Of a stretch of DNA of 60,000 nucleotides, positions 32,714 to 45,675 are shown in pieces (the stretch's first letter is position 1; each line of letters opens with the position of its first letter). Below the pieces are notes generated by a model that ran no database searches, was not told where the DNA came from, and saw only the letters and a program-made list of their open reading frames with translations. Source of the stretch: Bacillus thuringiensis (GTDB taxonomy: Bacteria > Bacillota > Bacilli > Bacillales > Bacillaceae_G); assembly GCF_001182785.1 (NCBI RefSeq), contig NZ_CP012099.1, forward strand, positions 90,001-150,000. The letters run 5' to 3'. A program made the position numbers and the translations under genes.

Positions 32714-34792
32714 ATGACAAGAGAGTTCTCTTTAGAAAACACTCGTAATATTGGTATCATGGCTCACATCGATGCTGGTAAAACAACAGCAACTGAGCGT
32801 ATTCTGTATTACACAGGACGTATTCATAAAATCGGTGAAACTCATGAAGGTGCATCTCAGATGGACTGGATGGAGCAAGAGCAAGAGCGTGGTATCACAA
32901 TTACTTCTGCTGCAACTACAGCTCAATGGAAAGGTCACCGTGTAAACATCATTGATACTCCAGGACACGTAGACTTCACAGTAGAAGTAGAACGTTCTTT
33001 ACGCGTACTTGATGGTGCGGTAGCAGTACTTGATGCACAATCTGGTGTAGAACCACAAACAGAAACTGTTTGGCGTCAGGCTACTACTTACGGTGTACCT
33101 CGTATCGTATTCGTTAACAAAATGGATAAGATCGGTGCAGATTTCTTATACTCTGTAGGAACAATCCACGATCGTTTACAAGCAAACGCACATCCAATTC
33201 AGTTACCAATCGGTGCTGAAGACGAGTTCAATGGTATCATTGACCTTGTTGAAGAGTGTGCTTATATGTACGGTAACGATTTAGGAACAGACATCGAGCG
33301 TGTCGAAATTCCTGAAGAGCACAAAGAACTAGCTGAAGAATACCGTGGAAAGCTTATTGAAGCGGTAGCTGAGCTTGATGAAGAAATGATGATGAAGTAC
33401 CTAGAAGGTGAAGAAATCACTGTAGAAGAGCTTAAAGCTGGTATCCGTAAGGCTACAACTTCTGTAGAATTCTTCCCAGTAATCTGTGGTTCTGCATTCA
33501 AAAACAAAGGTGTTCAAATTCTGTTAGACGCAGTTATCGACTACCTACCATCTCCATTAGATGTACCTGCTATTAAAGGTACTCTTCCGGATACAGATGA
33601 AGAAATCGAACGTAAGTCTAGCGATGAAGAACCATTCGCAGCTTTAGCATTCAAAATCATGACTGACCCTTATGTTGGTAAGTTAACGTTCTTCCGTGTG
33701 TACTCTGGTGTGTTAAACTCTGGATCATACGTGAAAAACTCAACTAAAGGTAAGCGTGAGCGTGTAGGACGTATCCTACAAATGCACGCTAACAGCCGTG
33801 AAGAGATTTCAACAGTTTACGCTGGTGATATCGCTGCTGCTGTAGGTTTAAAAGATACTACTACTGGTGATACTCTTTGTGACGAGAAGAGCCTTGTTAT
33901 CCTTGAGTCTATGGAATTCCCAGAGCCAGTTATCTCTGTAGCTATCGAACCAAAATCTAAAGCTGACCAAGATAAAATGGGTACAGCATTATCTAAGCTT
34001 TCTGAAGAAGATCCAACATTCCGTGCTCACACTGACCAAGAAACTGGCCAAACTATCATCGCTGGTATGGGTGAACTTCACCTTGATATCATCGTTGACC
34101 GTATGCGCCGTGAATTCAAAGTTGAGGCAAACGTTGGTGCTCCTCAGGTAGCATACCGTGAAACTTTCCGCGCTGCTGCGAAAGTTGAAGGTAAGTTTGC
34201 TCGTCAATCTGGTGGACGTGGACAATTCGGTCACGTTTGGATTGAGTTTGCACCTAACGAAGAAGGTAAAGGATTTGAATTCGAAAACAAAATCGTCGGC
34301 GGTGTAGTTCCACGTGAATACATCCCAGCTGTTGGAGCGGGTCTTGAAGACTCACTTAAAAATGGTGTACTAGCTGGTTACCCACTAGTTGACATTAAAG
34401 CAGCATTAGTTGACGGTTCTTACCATGATGTCGATTCATCTGAGATGGCGTTCAAAATCGCTGCATCTATGGCACTTAAAGCTGCGGTTTCTAAATGTAA
34501 CCCAGTAATTCTTGAGCCAATGATGAAAGTTGAAGTTGTAATTCCTGAAGAGTACATGGGAGACATCATGGGTGACGTAACATCTCGTCGTGGACGTGTA
34601 GAAGGTATGGAAGCTCGCGGTAACGCACAAGTTGTTCGCGCTATGGTTCCACTTTCTGAAATGTTCGGTTATGCGACAGCATTACGTTCTAACACTCAAG
34701 GCCGCGGAACATTCTCAATGACATTTGATCATTATGAAGAAGTACCGAAGTCTGTTTCAGAAGAAATTATTAAAAAAAATAAAGGCGAATAA
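32714..34792 (+). CDS. fusA: Elongation factor G
   Basis: 692-aa translocase GTPase, also active in ribosome recycling. G1 is [10 protein letters not shown]3 DTPGHVDF, G4 NKMD. Domains II-V follow, with domain IV containing [13 protein letters not shown] and the C-terminus [17 protein letters not shown]. Length and order are standard. ATG 32714 lies after GGAAGGAGC; a longer frame starts 7 codons upstream over that SD. Confidence 0.98.
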   Translation: MTREFSLENTRNIGIMAHIDAGKTTATERILYYTGRIHKIGETHEGASQMDWMEQEQERGITITSAATTAQWKGHRVNIIDTPGHVDFTVEVERSLRVLDGAVAVLDAQSGVEPQTETVWRQATTYGVPRIVFVNKMDKIGADFLYSVGTIHDRLQANAHPIQLPIGAEDEFNGIIDLVEECAYMYGNDLGTDIERVEIPEEHKELAEEYRGKLIEAVAELDEEMMMKYLEGEEITVEELKAGIRKATTSVEFFPVICGSAFKNKGVQILLDAVIDYLPSPLDVPAIKGTLPDTDEEIERKSSDEEPFAALAFKIMTDPYVGKLTFFRVYSGVLNSGSYVKNSTKGKRERVGRILQMHANSREEISTVYAGDIAAAVGLKDTTTGDTLCDEKSLVILESMEFPEPVISVAIEPKSKADQDKMGTALSKLSEEDPTFRAHTDQETGQTIIAGMGELHLDIIVDRMRREFKVEANVGAPQVAYRETFRAAAKVEGKFARQSGGRGQFGHVWIEFAPNEEGKGFEFENKIVGGVVPREYIPAVGAGLEDSLKNGVLAGYPLVDIKAALVDGSYHDVDSSEMAFKIAASMALKAAVSKCNPVILEPMMKVEVVIPEEYMGDIMGDVTSRRGRVEGMEARGNAQVVRAMVPLSEMFGYATALRSNTQGRGTFSMTFDHYEEVPKSVSEEIIKKNKGE

Positions 34793-34821
34793 TTGATTTT
34801 TATCAATTGTTCGAGTATAAC
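34793..34821 (+). promoter_or_regulatory. Candidate tuf promoter
   Basis: TTGATT (34793-34798), 17 bp, TATAAC (34816-34821), overlapping the end of fusA. The leader to tuf contains an AGAAAG/CTTTCT hairpin (about 34838-34864). An own promoter would explain how EF-Tu reaches higher levels than EF-G. Confidence 0.6.
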
Positions 34822-34909
34822 TACTTATGTAAGCTTAGAAAGTGGGACGTAAGTTTCGCTTTCTAGTCTAAATATAAAATAACCTATATAAACTAAGGAG
34901 GAATTTAGA

Positions 34910-36097
<1,188 letters not shown>

Positions 36098-36110
36098 TCT
36101 TAACTGATAT

Positions 36111-36146
36111 AAAAACCCCCCAAGGGATTTTCCCTTGGGGGGTTTT
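36111..36146 (+). terminator. tuf terminator
   Basis: AAAAACCCCCCAAGGGA pairs with TCCCTTGGGGGGTTTT, a long GC-rich stem with a T-rich tail. It separates the str and S10 operons. Confidence 0.95.
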
Positions 36147-36186
36147 CTGTGTGTTCGTATAATGAATAAGAGGATATCTTTATGTT

Positions 36187-36214
36187 TTGACGAGTTTCTT
36201 CTATAGTATATAAA
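36187..36214 (+). promoter_or_regulatory. S10 operon upstream promoter P1 (candidate)
   Basis: TTGACG (36187-36192), 16 bp, TATAAA (36209-36214). First of three sigma-A-type pairs in the 400-bp gap between tuf and rpsJ. Confidence 0.5.
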
Positions 36215-36266
36215 AACATTAAAACAAAACCCAAAAACTGTAAAACGAATTCTAGTAGATGAAAAC

Positions 36267-36295
36267 TTGAAATTCTTTAAAGTGCCATGTATAAT
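36267..36295 (+). promoter_or_regulatory. S10 operon promoter P2 (candidate)
   Basis: TTGAAA (36267-36272), 17 bp, TATAAT (36290-36295). Ideal spacing and a perfect -10. Confidence 0.7.
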
Positions 36296-36334
36296 AGCAA
36301 AAGTAGAGAAAAGCAGATGCAAACAAAAAGATGC

Positions 36335-36363
36335 TTGCATCTAGACGAATAACATTGTATAAT
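36335..36363 (+). promoter_or_regulatory. S10 operon promoter P3 (candidate)
   Basis: TTGCAT (36335-36340), 17 bp, TATAAT (36358-36363), 68 bp downstream of P2. It is the promoter closest to rpsJ and gives a leader of about 128 nt that contains the hairpins below. Confidence 0.75.
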
Positions 36364-36405
36364 AGACAATGTTGGTCTTTGACTGCGATGAAGTGGAAGG
36401 TTGCT

Positions 36406-36460
36406 GACACACCCGGCCGCTTTGCCATGGCATGGTGTGGGGAAATTTCCATGGAGAAGG
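36406..36460 (+). promoter_or_regulatory. S10 leader with alternative hairpins
   Basis: CACACC (36408-36413) can pair with GGTGTG (36434-36439). Alternatively CCATGG (36425-36430) can pair with the second CCATGG (36449-36454). The two helices interlock and cannot both form as simple hairpins. GC-rich in an AT-rich leader, just upstream of the rpsJ SD. Confidence 0.5.
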
Positions 36461-36476
36461 TCTATTTTAGAAATAG

Positions 36477-36806
<330 letters not shown>

Positions 36807-36840
36807 ATTATATAACTTAAAAATGTAGGAGGTGTAACTC

Positions 36841-37473
36841 ATGACCAAAGGAATCTTAGGAAGAAAGATCGGTATGACTCAAGTATTTGCTGAGAACGGT
36901 GAGTTAATCCCAGTAACAGTTATCGCTGCTAATCCAAACGTTGTTCTTCAAAAGAAAACAACTGAAACTGATGGCTACAATGCAATCCAGTTAGGATTTG
37001 AAGACAAACGTGAAAAGTTAACTAACAAACCTGAACAAGGCCACACTGCTAAAGCATCTACAACTCCTAAGCGCTTCATTCGCGAAATCCGCGATGCAGA
37101 CGTGGACGGATTAGAGGTTGGTCAAGAGGTAAAAGTTGAAGTTTTCGCTGCAGGTGAAATCGTTGACGTAACAGGAATTTCTAAAGGTAAAGGTTTCCAA
37201 GGTGTTATCAAACGCCACGGACAATCTCGCGGACCTATGTCTCATGGTTCTCGCTATCACCGTCGTCCAGGTTCAATGGGCCCAGTTGCTCCGAACCGTG
37301 TATTCAAAGGCAAAAAACTTGCTGGACGTATGGGTGGAGACCAAGTTACTATCCAAAACTTAGAAATCGTTCAAGTTGACACTGAGCGCAACTTATTACT
37401 AGTAAAAGGTAACGTTCCAGGTGCTAAGAAATCTCTTGTAGTTGTTCAAGGCGCTGTGAAGGTTAGCAAATAA
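36841..37473 (+). CDS. rplC: 50S ribosomal protein L3
   Basis: 210 aa. Early assembly protein whose extended loop reaches the peptidyl-transferase centre. Start [19 protein letters not shown]; loop segment [28 protein letters not shown] 7 bases before the ATG. 34 bp after rpsJ. Confidence 0.97.
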   Translation: MTKGILGRKIGMTQVFAENGELIPVTVIAANPNVVLQKKTTETDGYNAIQLGFEDKREKLTNKPEQGHTAKASTTPKRFIREIRDADVDGLEVGQEVKVEVFAAGEIVDVTGISKGKGFQGVIKRHGQSRGPMSHGSRYHRRPGSMGPVAPNRVFKGKKLAGRMGGDQVTIQNLEIVQVDTERNLLLVKGNVPGAKKSLVVVQGAVKVSK

Positions 37474-37498
37474 TTCACAATAGGAAGGAGGAATTCCA

Positions 37499-38122
37499 AT
37501 GCCAAAAGTTACTGTATATAACCAAACTGGTTCACAGGTTGGTGAAATCGAATTAGCTGAAGCTATTTTCGGTATCGAACCAAATGAAGCTGTACTTTTC
37601 GAAGCTGTAATGATGCAACGTGCATCTTTACGTCAAGGTACACACAAAGTAAAAACTCGTTCTGAAGTTCGTGGTGGTGGTCGTAAACCATGGCGTCAAA
37701 AAGGAACTGGACGTGCTCGTCAAGGGTCTATCCGCTCTCCTCAATGGCGTGGTGGTGGTACGGTATTCGGACCTACACCAAGAAGCTATGCGTACAAACT
37801 TCCTAAGAAGGTTCGTCGTTTAGCAATCAAATCTGCATTAGCTACTAAAGTAGTTGAGAACAACATTGTAGTTCTTGAAGACCTAGTGTTAAATGCACCA
37901 AAAACAAAAGACATGCTAGCAGTACTTAAAGGATTAACTGTTGAGAAGAAAGCTCTTATCGTAACTGCTGATGCAAACGAATCTGTAGAGTTATCTGCTC
38001 GCAATATCCCTGGAGTAACAGTAATCACTGCTGAAGGCGTAAACGTTTTAGACGTACTTCATCATGATAAGCTAATCATGACAAAAGCGGCAGTGGAAAA
38101 AGTAGAGGAGGTGCTTGCATAA
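37499..38122 (+). CDS. rplD: 50S ribosomal protein L4
   Basis: 207 aa. Lines the exit tunnel; the extended loop [20 protein letters not shown] (about 60-80) reaches the macrolide region and is intact. In E. coli L4 is the S10-operon regulator, and the hairpins upstream of rpsJ would be its natural target, but that is not shown here. The last base is shared with the rplW start (TAATG). Confidence 0.97.
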   Translation: MPKVTVYNQTGSQVGEIELAEAIFGIEPNEAVLFEAVMMQRASLRQGTHKVKTRSEVRGGGRKPWRQKGTGRARQGSIRSPQWRGGGTVFGPTPRSYAYKLPKKVRRLAIKSALATKVVENNIVVLEDLVLNAPKTKDMLAVLKGLTVEKKALIVTADANESVELSARNIPGVTVITAEGVNVLDVLHHDKLIMTKAAVEKVEEVLA

Positions 38123-38412
38123 TGAGAGATCCTCGTGATATCATTAAGCGCCCAGTTATCACTGAACGTTCTATGGAAATGATGGCTGAAAAAAAATATA
38201 CGTTCGACGTGGACGTTAAATCTAATAAAACAGAGGTTAAAGACGCTATCGAAGCGATCTTTGGTGTTAATGTAGACAAAGTAAACATCATGAACTACAA
38301 GCCGAAAGCAAAACGTGTTGGTCGTCACGCTGGTTTTACTAGCCGTCGTCGTAAAGCAATCGTTAAGCTAACTGCTGACAGCAAAGAAATCGAAATCTTC
38401 CAAGGCGTTTAA
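38122..38412 (+). CDS. rplW: 50S ribosomal protein L23
   Basis: 96 aa. At the tunnel exit; docking site for trigger factor and SRP. Start [20 protein letters not shown]; conserved loop [20 protein letters not shown]. Translationally coupled to rplD by a one-base overlap, with SD GAGGAGGTG inside rplD. Confidence 0.97.
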   Translation: MRDPRDIIKRPVITERSMEMMAEKKYTFDVDVKSNKTEVKDAIEAIFGVNVDKVNIMNYKPKAKRVGRHAGFTSRRRKAIVKLTADSKEIEIFQGV

Positions 38413-38440
38413 TTCTTACTAAAGAAGGAGGGAAATTGAG

Positions 38441-39271
38441 ATGGGAATTAAAAAGTATAATCCAACTACTAACGGTCGTCGTAACATGACTACGAATGAT
38501 TTCGCTGAAATCACGACTGACAGACCGGAAAAGTCTTTACTTGCTCCTTTAAGCAAAAAGGCTGGTCGTAATAACCAAGGTAAAATTACTGTACGTCATC
38601 AAGGTGGCGGACATAAGCGTCAATACCGTATCATCGACTTTAAGCGTAACAAAGATGGAATTCCAGGACGCGTTGCTACGATCGAATATGATCCAAACCG
38701 CTCTGCGAATATCGCATTAATTAACTACGTTGACGGTGAAAAACGTTACATTCTTGCTCCTAAATCTTTAGAAGTAGGTATGGAAGTTATGTCTGGCCCA
38801 GAAGCTGACATCAAAATCGGTAACGCATTACCATTAATCAACATTCCAGTAGGTACTGTTGTTCATAACATCGAGCTTAAGCCTGGTCGTGGCGGACAAT
38901 TAGTTCGTTCTGCTGGTACATCTGCTCAAGTACTTGGTAAAGAAGGTAAATACGTACTTGTACGTTTAACTTCTGGTGAAGTACGTCTTGTATTATCTGC
39001 TTGTCGCGCTTCAATCGGTCAAGTAGGTAACGAACAACATGAACTTATCAAAATCGGTAAAGCAGGTCGCTCTCGCTGGTTAGGTAAACGCCCAACAGTT
39101 CGTGGTTCTGTAATGAACCCAGTTGATCACCCACACGGTGGTGGTGAAGGTCGTTCTCCAATCGGACGTAAGTCTCCAATGTCTCCATGGGGTAAACCAA
39201 CTCTTGGATTCAAGACTCGTAAGAAAAACAAAGCGTCTGACAAATTTATCGTTCGTCGTCGTAAAAAATAA
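38441..39271 (+). CDS. rplB: 50S ribosomal protein L2
   Basis: 276 aa. Essential for subunit association and peptidyl-transferase assembly. Motifs: [19 protein letters not shown], and the C-terminal [13 protein letters not shown] containing the conserved His implicated in activity. SD AGGAGGG 9 bases before ATG. Confidence 0.98.
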   Translation: MGIKKYNPTTNGRRNMTTNDFAEITTDRPEKSLLAPLSKKAGRNNQGKITVRHQGGGHKRQYRIIDFKRNKDGIPGRVATIEYDPNRSANIALINYVDGEKRYILAPKSLEVGMEVMSGPEADIKIGNALPLINIPVGTVVHNIELKPGRGGQLVRSAGTSAQVLGKEGKYVLVRLTSGEVRLVLSACRASIGQVGNEQHELIKIGKAGRSRWLGKRPTVRGSVMNPVDHPHGGGEGRSPIGRKSPMSPWGKPTLGFKTRKKNKASDKFIVRRRKK

Positions 39272-39331
39272 TGGGATTGTAGTACGGTTCATTTCTAGAA
39301 CCGTACGCCAATCACGAAGGGAGGCACCAAA

Positions 39332-39610
39332 ATGGCTCGTAGCTTAAAAAAAGGACCATTTGTCGATGATCACTTAATGAGCAAAATGGAAAAATTAGTT
39401 GCATCTGAGCAAAAACAAGTTGTTAAAACTTGGTCTCGCCGTTCAACAATCTTCCCTCAGTTCATCGGACACACAATCGCTGTATATGATGGTCGTAAAC
39501 ACGTACCTGTGTACATCACTGAGGATATGGTTGGCCATAAGTTAGGTGAATTCGCACCAACTCGTACGTATAAAGGTCACCTTGCTGACGATAAGAAAAC
39601 TAGAAGATAA
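39332..39610 (+). CDS. rpsS: 30S ribosomal protein S19
   Basis: 92 aa. 30S head protein that pairs with S13 at the A-site finger. Start [15 protein letters not shown]; conserved [30 protein letters not shown]. The stop overlaps an out-of-use ATG of the rplV frame. Confidence 0.97.
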
Positions 39611-39627
39611 TGAGAGGAGGCACTTCA

Positions 39628-39969
39628 ATGCAAGCTAAAGCAGTAGCGAGAACAGTTCGTATTGCTCCTCGTAAAGTTCGTTTAGTAGTAGACTTAATCC
39701 GAGGTAAGCAAGTGGGTGAAGCGATTGCTATCCTTAACCACACACCAAAAACTGCTTCTCCAGTTGTAGAAAAAGTTTTAAAATCTGCAATCGCAAATGC
39801 AGAGCACAATTATGAGATGGACATTAACAACCTAGTTGTTGAAAAAGTTTTCGTTGACGAAGGTCCAACGTTGAAACGTTTCCGTCCACGTGCAATGGGT
39901 CGTGCAAGCCAAATTAACAAACGCACAAGCCACATCACAGTTGTGGTATCAGAAAAGAAGGAGGGATAA
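39628..39969 (+). CDS. rplV: 50S ribosomal protein L22
   Basis: 113 aa. Its beta-hairpin lines the exit tunnel beside L4; hairpin tip residues around [17 protein letters not shown] show no deletion or duplication of the kind giving erythromycin resistance. ATG 39628 follows GAGAGGAGGC. A frame starting at 39610 runs through the SD and is rejected. Confidence 0.97.
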
Positions 39970-39972
39970 TCG

Positions 39973-41258
<1,286 letters not shown>

Positions 41259-41278
41259 ATTGAGGGGAGGTTTGCATA

Positions 41279-41542
41279 GTGAGCGAACGTAACCAACGCA
41301 AAGTTTATACTGGTCGTGTAGTGTCTGACAAAATGGACAAAACGATTACAGTTTTAGTTGAAACTTACAAAACTCATTCCTTGTACGGAAAACGTGTTAA
41401 GTATTCTAAGAAGTACAAAGCCCATGATGAGCAAAACCAAGCGAAACTTGGCGATATCGTTAAAATCATGGAAACTCGCCCGCTTTCTGCTACTAAGCGT
41501 TTCCGTTTAGTTGAAATCGTTGAAGAAGCGGTTATTATCTAA
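41279..41542 (+). CDS. rpsQ: 30S ribosomal protein S17
   Basis: 87 aa, OB-fold 16S-binding primary assembly protein. Start [39 protein letters not shown] is the conserved basic loop. The start is GTG, 8 bases after GAGGGGAGG. Confidence 0.96.
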
Positions 41543-41585
41543 ATAGACGAATCGGAATTTTTAGTCCGAAGGGAGGTTTCATAAC

Positions 41586-41954
41586 ATGATCCAACAAGAA
41601 TCTCGTTTGAAAGTTGCTGACAACTCTGGTGCACGTGAACTTTTAACAATTAAAGTATTAGGCGGCTCTGGTCGTAAATATGCTAACATTGGTGACATTA
41701 TCGTTGCTACGGTAAAACAAGCAACACCAGGTGGCGTTGTTAAAAAAGGTGACGTTGTTAAAGCGGTAGTAGTACGTACGAAGAGCGGAGCTCGTCGTCC
41801 GGACGGTTCTTACATCAAATTTGATGAAAACGCAGCGGTTATCATTAAAGACGATAAGAGCCCACGTGGTACTCGTATCTTCGGACCAGTAGCTCGTGAA
41901 TTACGTGATAGCAACTTCATGAAGATCGTTTCTTTAGCTCCAGAAGTTCTATAA
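41586..41954 (+). CDS. rplN: 50S ribosomal protein L14
   Basis: 122 aa. Intersubunit-face beta-barrel; forms bridge B8 and binds the silencing factor RsfS. Start [19 protein letters not shown]; the [20 protein letters not shown] segment is diagnostic. SD AGGGAGG. Confidence 0.97.
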
Positions 41955-41992
41955 TTTAAGGTATTGCCTTGCTAAGGAGGTGCAGAATTAAG

Positions 41993-42304
41993 ATGCATGT
42001 AAAAAAAGGTGATAAAGTACAGGTAATCACTGGTAAAGACAAAGGAAAACAAGGCGTTATCCTTGTGGCTTTCCCAAAGCAAAACCGTGTTATCGTTGAG
42101 GGTGTCAATATCGTTAAGAAGCACTCTAAGCCATCTCAATTAAATCCACAAGGTGGAATTATTACTAAAGAAGCACCTATTCACGTTTCTAACGTTATGA
42201 TTTTAGATCCGAAAACAGGTGAACCTACTCGTGTAGGCTTCAAAGTAGAAGATGGTAAAAAAGTTCGTATTGCAAAAAAATCTGGTGAATTATTAGATAA
42301 ATAA
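41993..42304 (+). CDS. rplX: 50S ribosomal protein L24
   Basis: 103 aa. Assembly initiator of the 50S with a KOW motif: [22 protein letters not shown] 41993 is preceded by AAGGAGGTG at 41975-41983, leaving 9 bases to the start; a longer frame from 41969 would place the SD inside the coding region. Confidence 0.96.
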   Translation: MHVKKGDKVQVITGKDKGKQGVILVAFPKQNRVIVEGVNIVKKHSKPSQLNPQGGIITKEAPIHVSNVMILDPKTGEPTRVGFKVEDGKKVRIAKKSGELLDK

Positions 42305-42330
42305 TTTTCTTAAGAAAGGAGGTCACTTCA

Positions 42331-42870
42331 TTGAATCGCCTTAAAGAGAAGTTCCAAAAGGAAATTACTCCTGCTCTAGTGAGCAAGTTTAACTATAAAT
42401 CTGTGATGGAAGTACCGAAAATCGAAAAGATCGTAATCAACACTGGTGTTGGTGACGCGGTATCTAACTCAAAAGCTTTAGACAATGCAGTAGAAGAATT
42501 AACACAAATCGCAGGTCAAAAACCTGTTGTAACTCGTGCTAAAAAATCAATCGCTGGTTTCCGTCTTCGTGAAGGTATGCCAATCGGTGCGAAAGTAACT
42601 TTACGCGGCGAGCAAATGTATGAGTTCTTCGACAAATTAGTATCGGTTTCTTTACCACGTGTACGTGATTTCCGTGGTGTTTCTAAGAAATCATTCGATG
42701 GTCGTGGGAACTACACATTAGGTGTTAAAGAGCAACTTATCTTCCCTGAGATTGATTATGATAAAGTAAGCAAAGTCCGCGGTATGGACATCGTAATCGT
42801 TACTACAGCGAAAACTGATGAAGAAGCTCGTGAACTTTTAACACAATTCGGTATGCCATTCCAAAAATAA
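42331..42870 (+). CDS. rplE: 50S ribosomal protein L5
   Basis: 179 aa. Central protuberance; binds 5S rRNA and contacts P-site tRNA. Conserved [18 protein letters not shown] and [19 protein letters not shown] start at 42331 behind AAAGGAGGTC. Confidence 0.97.
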   Translation: MNRLKEKFQKEITPALVSKFNYKSVMEVPKIEKIVINTGVGDAVSNSKALDNAVEELTQIAGQKPVVTRAKKSIAGFRLREGMPIGAKVTLRGEQMYEFFDKLVSVSLPRVRDFRGVSKKSFDGRGNYTLGVKEQLIFPEIDYDKVSKVRGMDIVIVTTAKTDEEARELLTQFGMPFQK

Positions 42871-43089
<219 letters not shown>

Positions 43090-43118
43090 AACCCACAAAT
43101 GGGAAGGAGGTAAAACAC

Positions 43119-43517
43119 ATGGTGATGACAGATCCAATTGCAGACATGCTTACTCGCATCCGTAATGCGAACATGGTACGTCATGAGAAATTAGAGGTTC
43201 CTGCTTCTAAAATCAAAAAAGAGATCGCTGAACTTTTAAAACGTGAAGGTTTCATTCGTGATGTAGAATACATCGAGGATAACAAACAAGGTATCCTTCG
43301 TATTTTCCTGAAATATGGTGCAAACAATGAACGTGTAATCACTGGATTAAAACGTATCAGTAAACCTGGCTTACGCGTTTACGCTAAAGCTGACGAAGTA
43401 CCACGTGTACTTAACGGATTAGGTATCGCTCTTGTTTCTACATCTAAGGGAGTAATGACAGACAAAGACGCTCGTCAATTACAAACTGGTGGAGAAGTAG
43501 TAGCATACGTTTGGTAA
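43119..43517 (+). CDS. rpsH: 30S ribosomal protein S8
   Basis: 132 aa. Primary binder of 16S helix 21; regulates the spc operon in E. coli. Start [18 protein letters not shown]; the C-terminal [14 protein letters not shown] motif is diagnostic. The ATG at 43119 follows GGAAGGAGG; a 12-residue longer frame starting within rpsN was rejected. Confidence 0.96.
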
Positions 43518-43549
43518 TATATATTTAAAACGAACGGAGGTGTGACCAC

Positions 43550-44089
43550 ATGTCTCGTATTGGTAAAAAGATTCTTGAAATCCCTGCAGGTGTTACTATT
43601 ACAATTGCAGAAGACAATACTGTAACAGTAAAAGGCCCTAAAGGTGAATTAACTCGTAAATTCAATGCTGATATGTCTATCAAAATTGAAGAAAATACAC
43701 TAACAGTTGAGCGTCCATCTGAACAGAAGGAACACCGTGCATTACACGGTACAACTCGTGCTTTAATCGGAAACATGGTTGAAGGTGTAACTGCAGGTTT
43801 CGCACGCGGACTTGAATTAGTCGGTGTTGGTTACCGTGCTCAAAAACAAGGAGATAAACTTGTTTTAAGCGTAGGTTATTCTCATCCAGTAGAAATGACT
43901 CCGGAAGCAGGTCTTGAAGTTGAAGTACCTGCACCAACTAAAATCGTAATTAAAGGTATCGACAAGCAACGTGTTGGCGAATTTGCTGCTAACATCCGTG
44001 CTGTACGTGCTCCTGAGCCTTATAAAGGTAAAGGTATTCGTTACGAAGGCGAAGTTGTTCGTCGTAAAGAAGGTAAAACTGCTAAGTAA
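43550..44089 (+). CDS. rplF: 50S ribosomal protein L6
   Basis: 179 aa. Two repeated RRM-like domains next to the sarcin-ricin loop. Start [16 protein letters not shown]; the C-terminal [16 protein letters not shown] signature is present. SD CGGAGGTGTG. Confidence 0.97.
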   Translation: MSRIGKKILEIPAGVTITIAEDNTVTVKGPKGELTRKFNADMSIKIEENTLTVERPSEQKEHRALHGTTRALIGNMVEGVTAGFARGLELVGVGYRAQKQGDKLVLSVGYSHPVEMTPEAGLEVEVPAPTKIVIKGIDKQRVGEFAANIRAVRAPEPYKGKGIRYEGEVVRRKEGKTAK

Positions 44090-44120
44090 ACCCGTTAGGT
44101 GAGAGAAAGGAGTGACAAGA

Positions 44121-44483
44121 ATGATCACTAAAGCTGATAAAAATGCGACTCGTAAGAAAAGACATGCACGTGTACGTGCTAAACTTACTGGTACTGCAGA
44201 GCGTCCACGTTTAAACGTGTTCCGTTCTAACCAACATATTTACGCTCAAGTTATTGATGATGTGAATGGTGTAACGTTAGTAAGTGCATCTACTCTTGAT
44301 AAAGACCTTGCTCTTAACGGTACTAGCAATACTGAAGCTGCTACGAAAGTTGGAGAATCAGTTGCTAAGCGTGCTGTAGAGAAAGGCGTTAAAGAAGTAG
44401 TATTTGATCGCGGTGGTTACTTATACCATGGCCGTGTTAAAGCTCTAGCTGAAGCTGCTCGTGAGGCTGGATTACAATTTTAA
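44121..44483 (+). CDS. rplR: 50S ribosomal protein L18
   Basis: 120 aa. Binds 5S rRNA with L5. Conserved [20 protein letters not shown] near the N-terminus and [20 protein letters not shown] near the end. ATG 44121 behind AAAGGAGTGA; an upstream ATG at 44112 overlaps the SD. Confidence 0.96.
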   Translation: MITKADKNATRKKRHARVRAKLTGTAERPRLNVFRSNQHIYAQVIDDVNGVTLVSASTLDKDLALNGTSNTEAATKVGESVAKRAVEKGVKEVVFDRGGYLYHGRVKALAEAAREAGLQF

Positions 44484-44504
44484 TGGTCAAAGGAGGGAAA
44501 ATTG

Positions 44505-45005
44505 ATGCATCGCATTGACCCAAGTAAATTAGAACTTGAAGAACGTGTAGTTACGATAAATCGTGTCGCGAAAGTTGTTAAGGGTGGTCGTCGTTTCCGC
44601 TTTGCTGCACTAGTTGTAGTTGGCGATAAAAACGGTCATGTTGGATTCGGTACTGGTAAAGCACAAGAGGTACCAGACGCAATCCGCAAAGCTATCGAAG
44701 ACGCTAAGAAAAACTTAATCGCTGTACCATTAGTTGGTACAACAATTCCACACACAATCAACGGTCACTTTGGAGCTGGTGAAGTATTCTTAAAACCTGC
44801 TGCTGAAGGTACTGGTGTTATTGCTGGTGGACCTGTTCGTGCGGTACTTGAATTAGCTGGTGTACAAGATATTCTTTCGAAATCTCTTGGTTCTAACACA
44901 CCAATCAACATGATTCGCGCTACTGTGAACGGATTAAGCGAACTTAAGCGCGCTGAAGATGTTGCAAAATTACGCGGTAAATCTGTAGAAGAGCTACTAG
45001 GTTAA
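44505..45005 (+). CDS. rpsE: 30S ribosomal protein S5
   Basis: 166 aa. Decoding-fidelity protein (spectinomycin site). N-terminal dsRBD-like part with [20 protein letters not shown]; the 20-30 loop residues, where spectinomycin resistance arises, appear ordinary. C-terminal [23 protein letters not shown] 44505 follows AAAGGAGGG; the adjacent upstream codon (TTG) is less favourable. Confidence 0.96.
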
Positions 45006-45018
45006 GGAGGGAAAACAA

Positions 45019-45201
45019 ATGGCGAAAAAGTTAGAAATTACCCTCACTCGTAGTGTAATTGGTCGTCCACAAGATCAACGTGCGACGGTAGAAGCTTTAG
45101 GTCTTAAAAAGTTGAATTCAACTGTAGTTAAGGAAGAAACTCCTGCTATTCTTGGTATGATCAACAAAGTTTCTCACCTTTTAACTGTAAAAGAAGCTTA
45201 A
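45019..45201 (+). CDS. rpmD: 50S ribosomal protein L30
   Basis: 60 aa. Small 50S protein: [20 protein letters not shown] and the segment [19 protein letters not shown]. 13 bases after rpsE, SD AAGGAGGG. Confidence 0.96.
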   Translation: MAKKLEITLTRSVIGRPQDQRATVEALGLKKLNSTVVKEETPAILGMINKVSHLLTVKEA

Positions 45202-45234
45202 GGATAACTCATTAATATAAGGAGGTGCCTGGGA

Positions 45235-45675
45235 ATGAAACTTCATGAATTAAAACCTGCAGAAGGTTCTCGTAAAGTACGTAACCGTGTCGGTCGTGGT
45301 ATCGGTTCTGGTAACGGTAAAACTGCTGGTAAAGGTCATAAAGGACAAAACGCACGTTCTGGTGGCGGTGTTCGTCTTGGCTTCGAAGGTGGTCAAACTC
45401 CATTATTCCGTCGTTTACCAAAACGCGGCTTCACAAACATTAACCGTAAAGAGTTTACTATTGTAAACTTATCAACGTTAAATCGTTTTGAAGATGGTAC
45501 AGAAGTAACACCTGAATTATTGCTGGAAACTGGCGTTATCAGCAAGTTAAACGACGGTGTTAAAATTCTTGCAAGCGGAGCAGTAGAGAAAAAACTAACT
45601 GTTAAAGCGCACAAGTTCTCTTCAAGTGCTAAAGAAGCAATTGAAGCAGCTGGCGGATCAGTTGAGGTGATCTAA
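45235..45675 (+). CDS. rplO: 50S ribosomal protein L15
   Basis: 146 aa. Late-assembly protein with a long Gly/Arg-rich N-terminal extension ([20 protein letters not shown]) that threads into 23S rRNA; globular domain from about 70. Stop and secY start share one base. Confidence 0.97.
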   Translation: MKLHELKPAEGSRKVRNRVGRGIGSGNGKTAGKGHKGQNARSGGGVRLGFEGGQTPLFRRLPKRGFTNINRKEFTIVNLSTLNRFEDGTEVTPELLLETGVISKLNDGVKILASGAVEKKLTVKAHKFSSSAKEAIEAAGGSVEVI

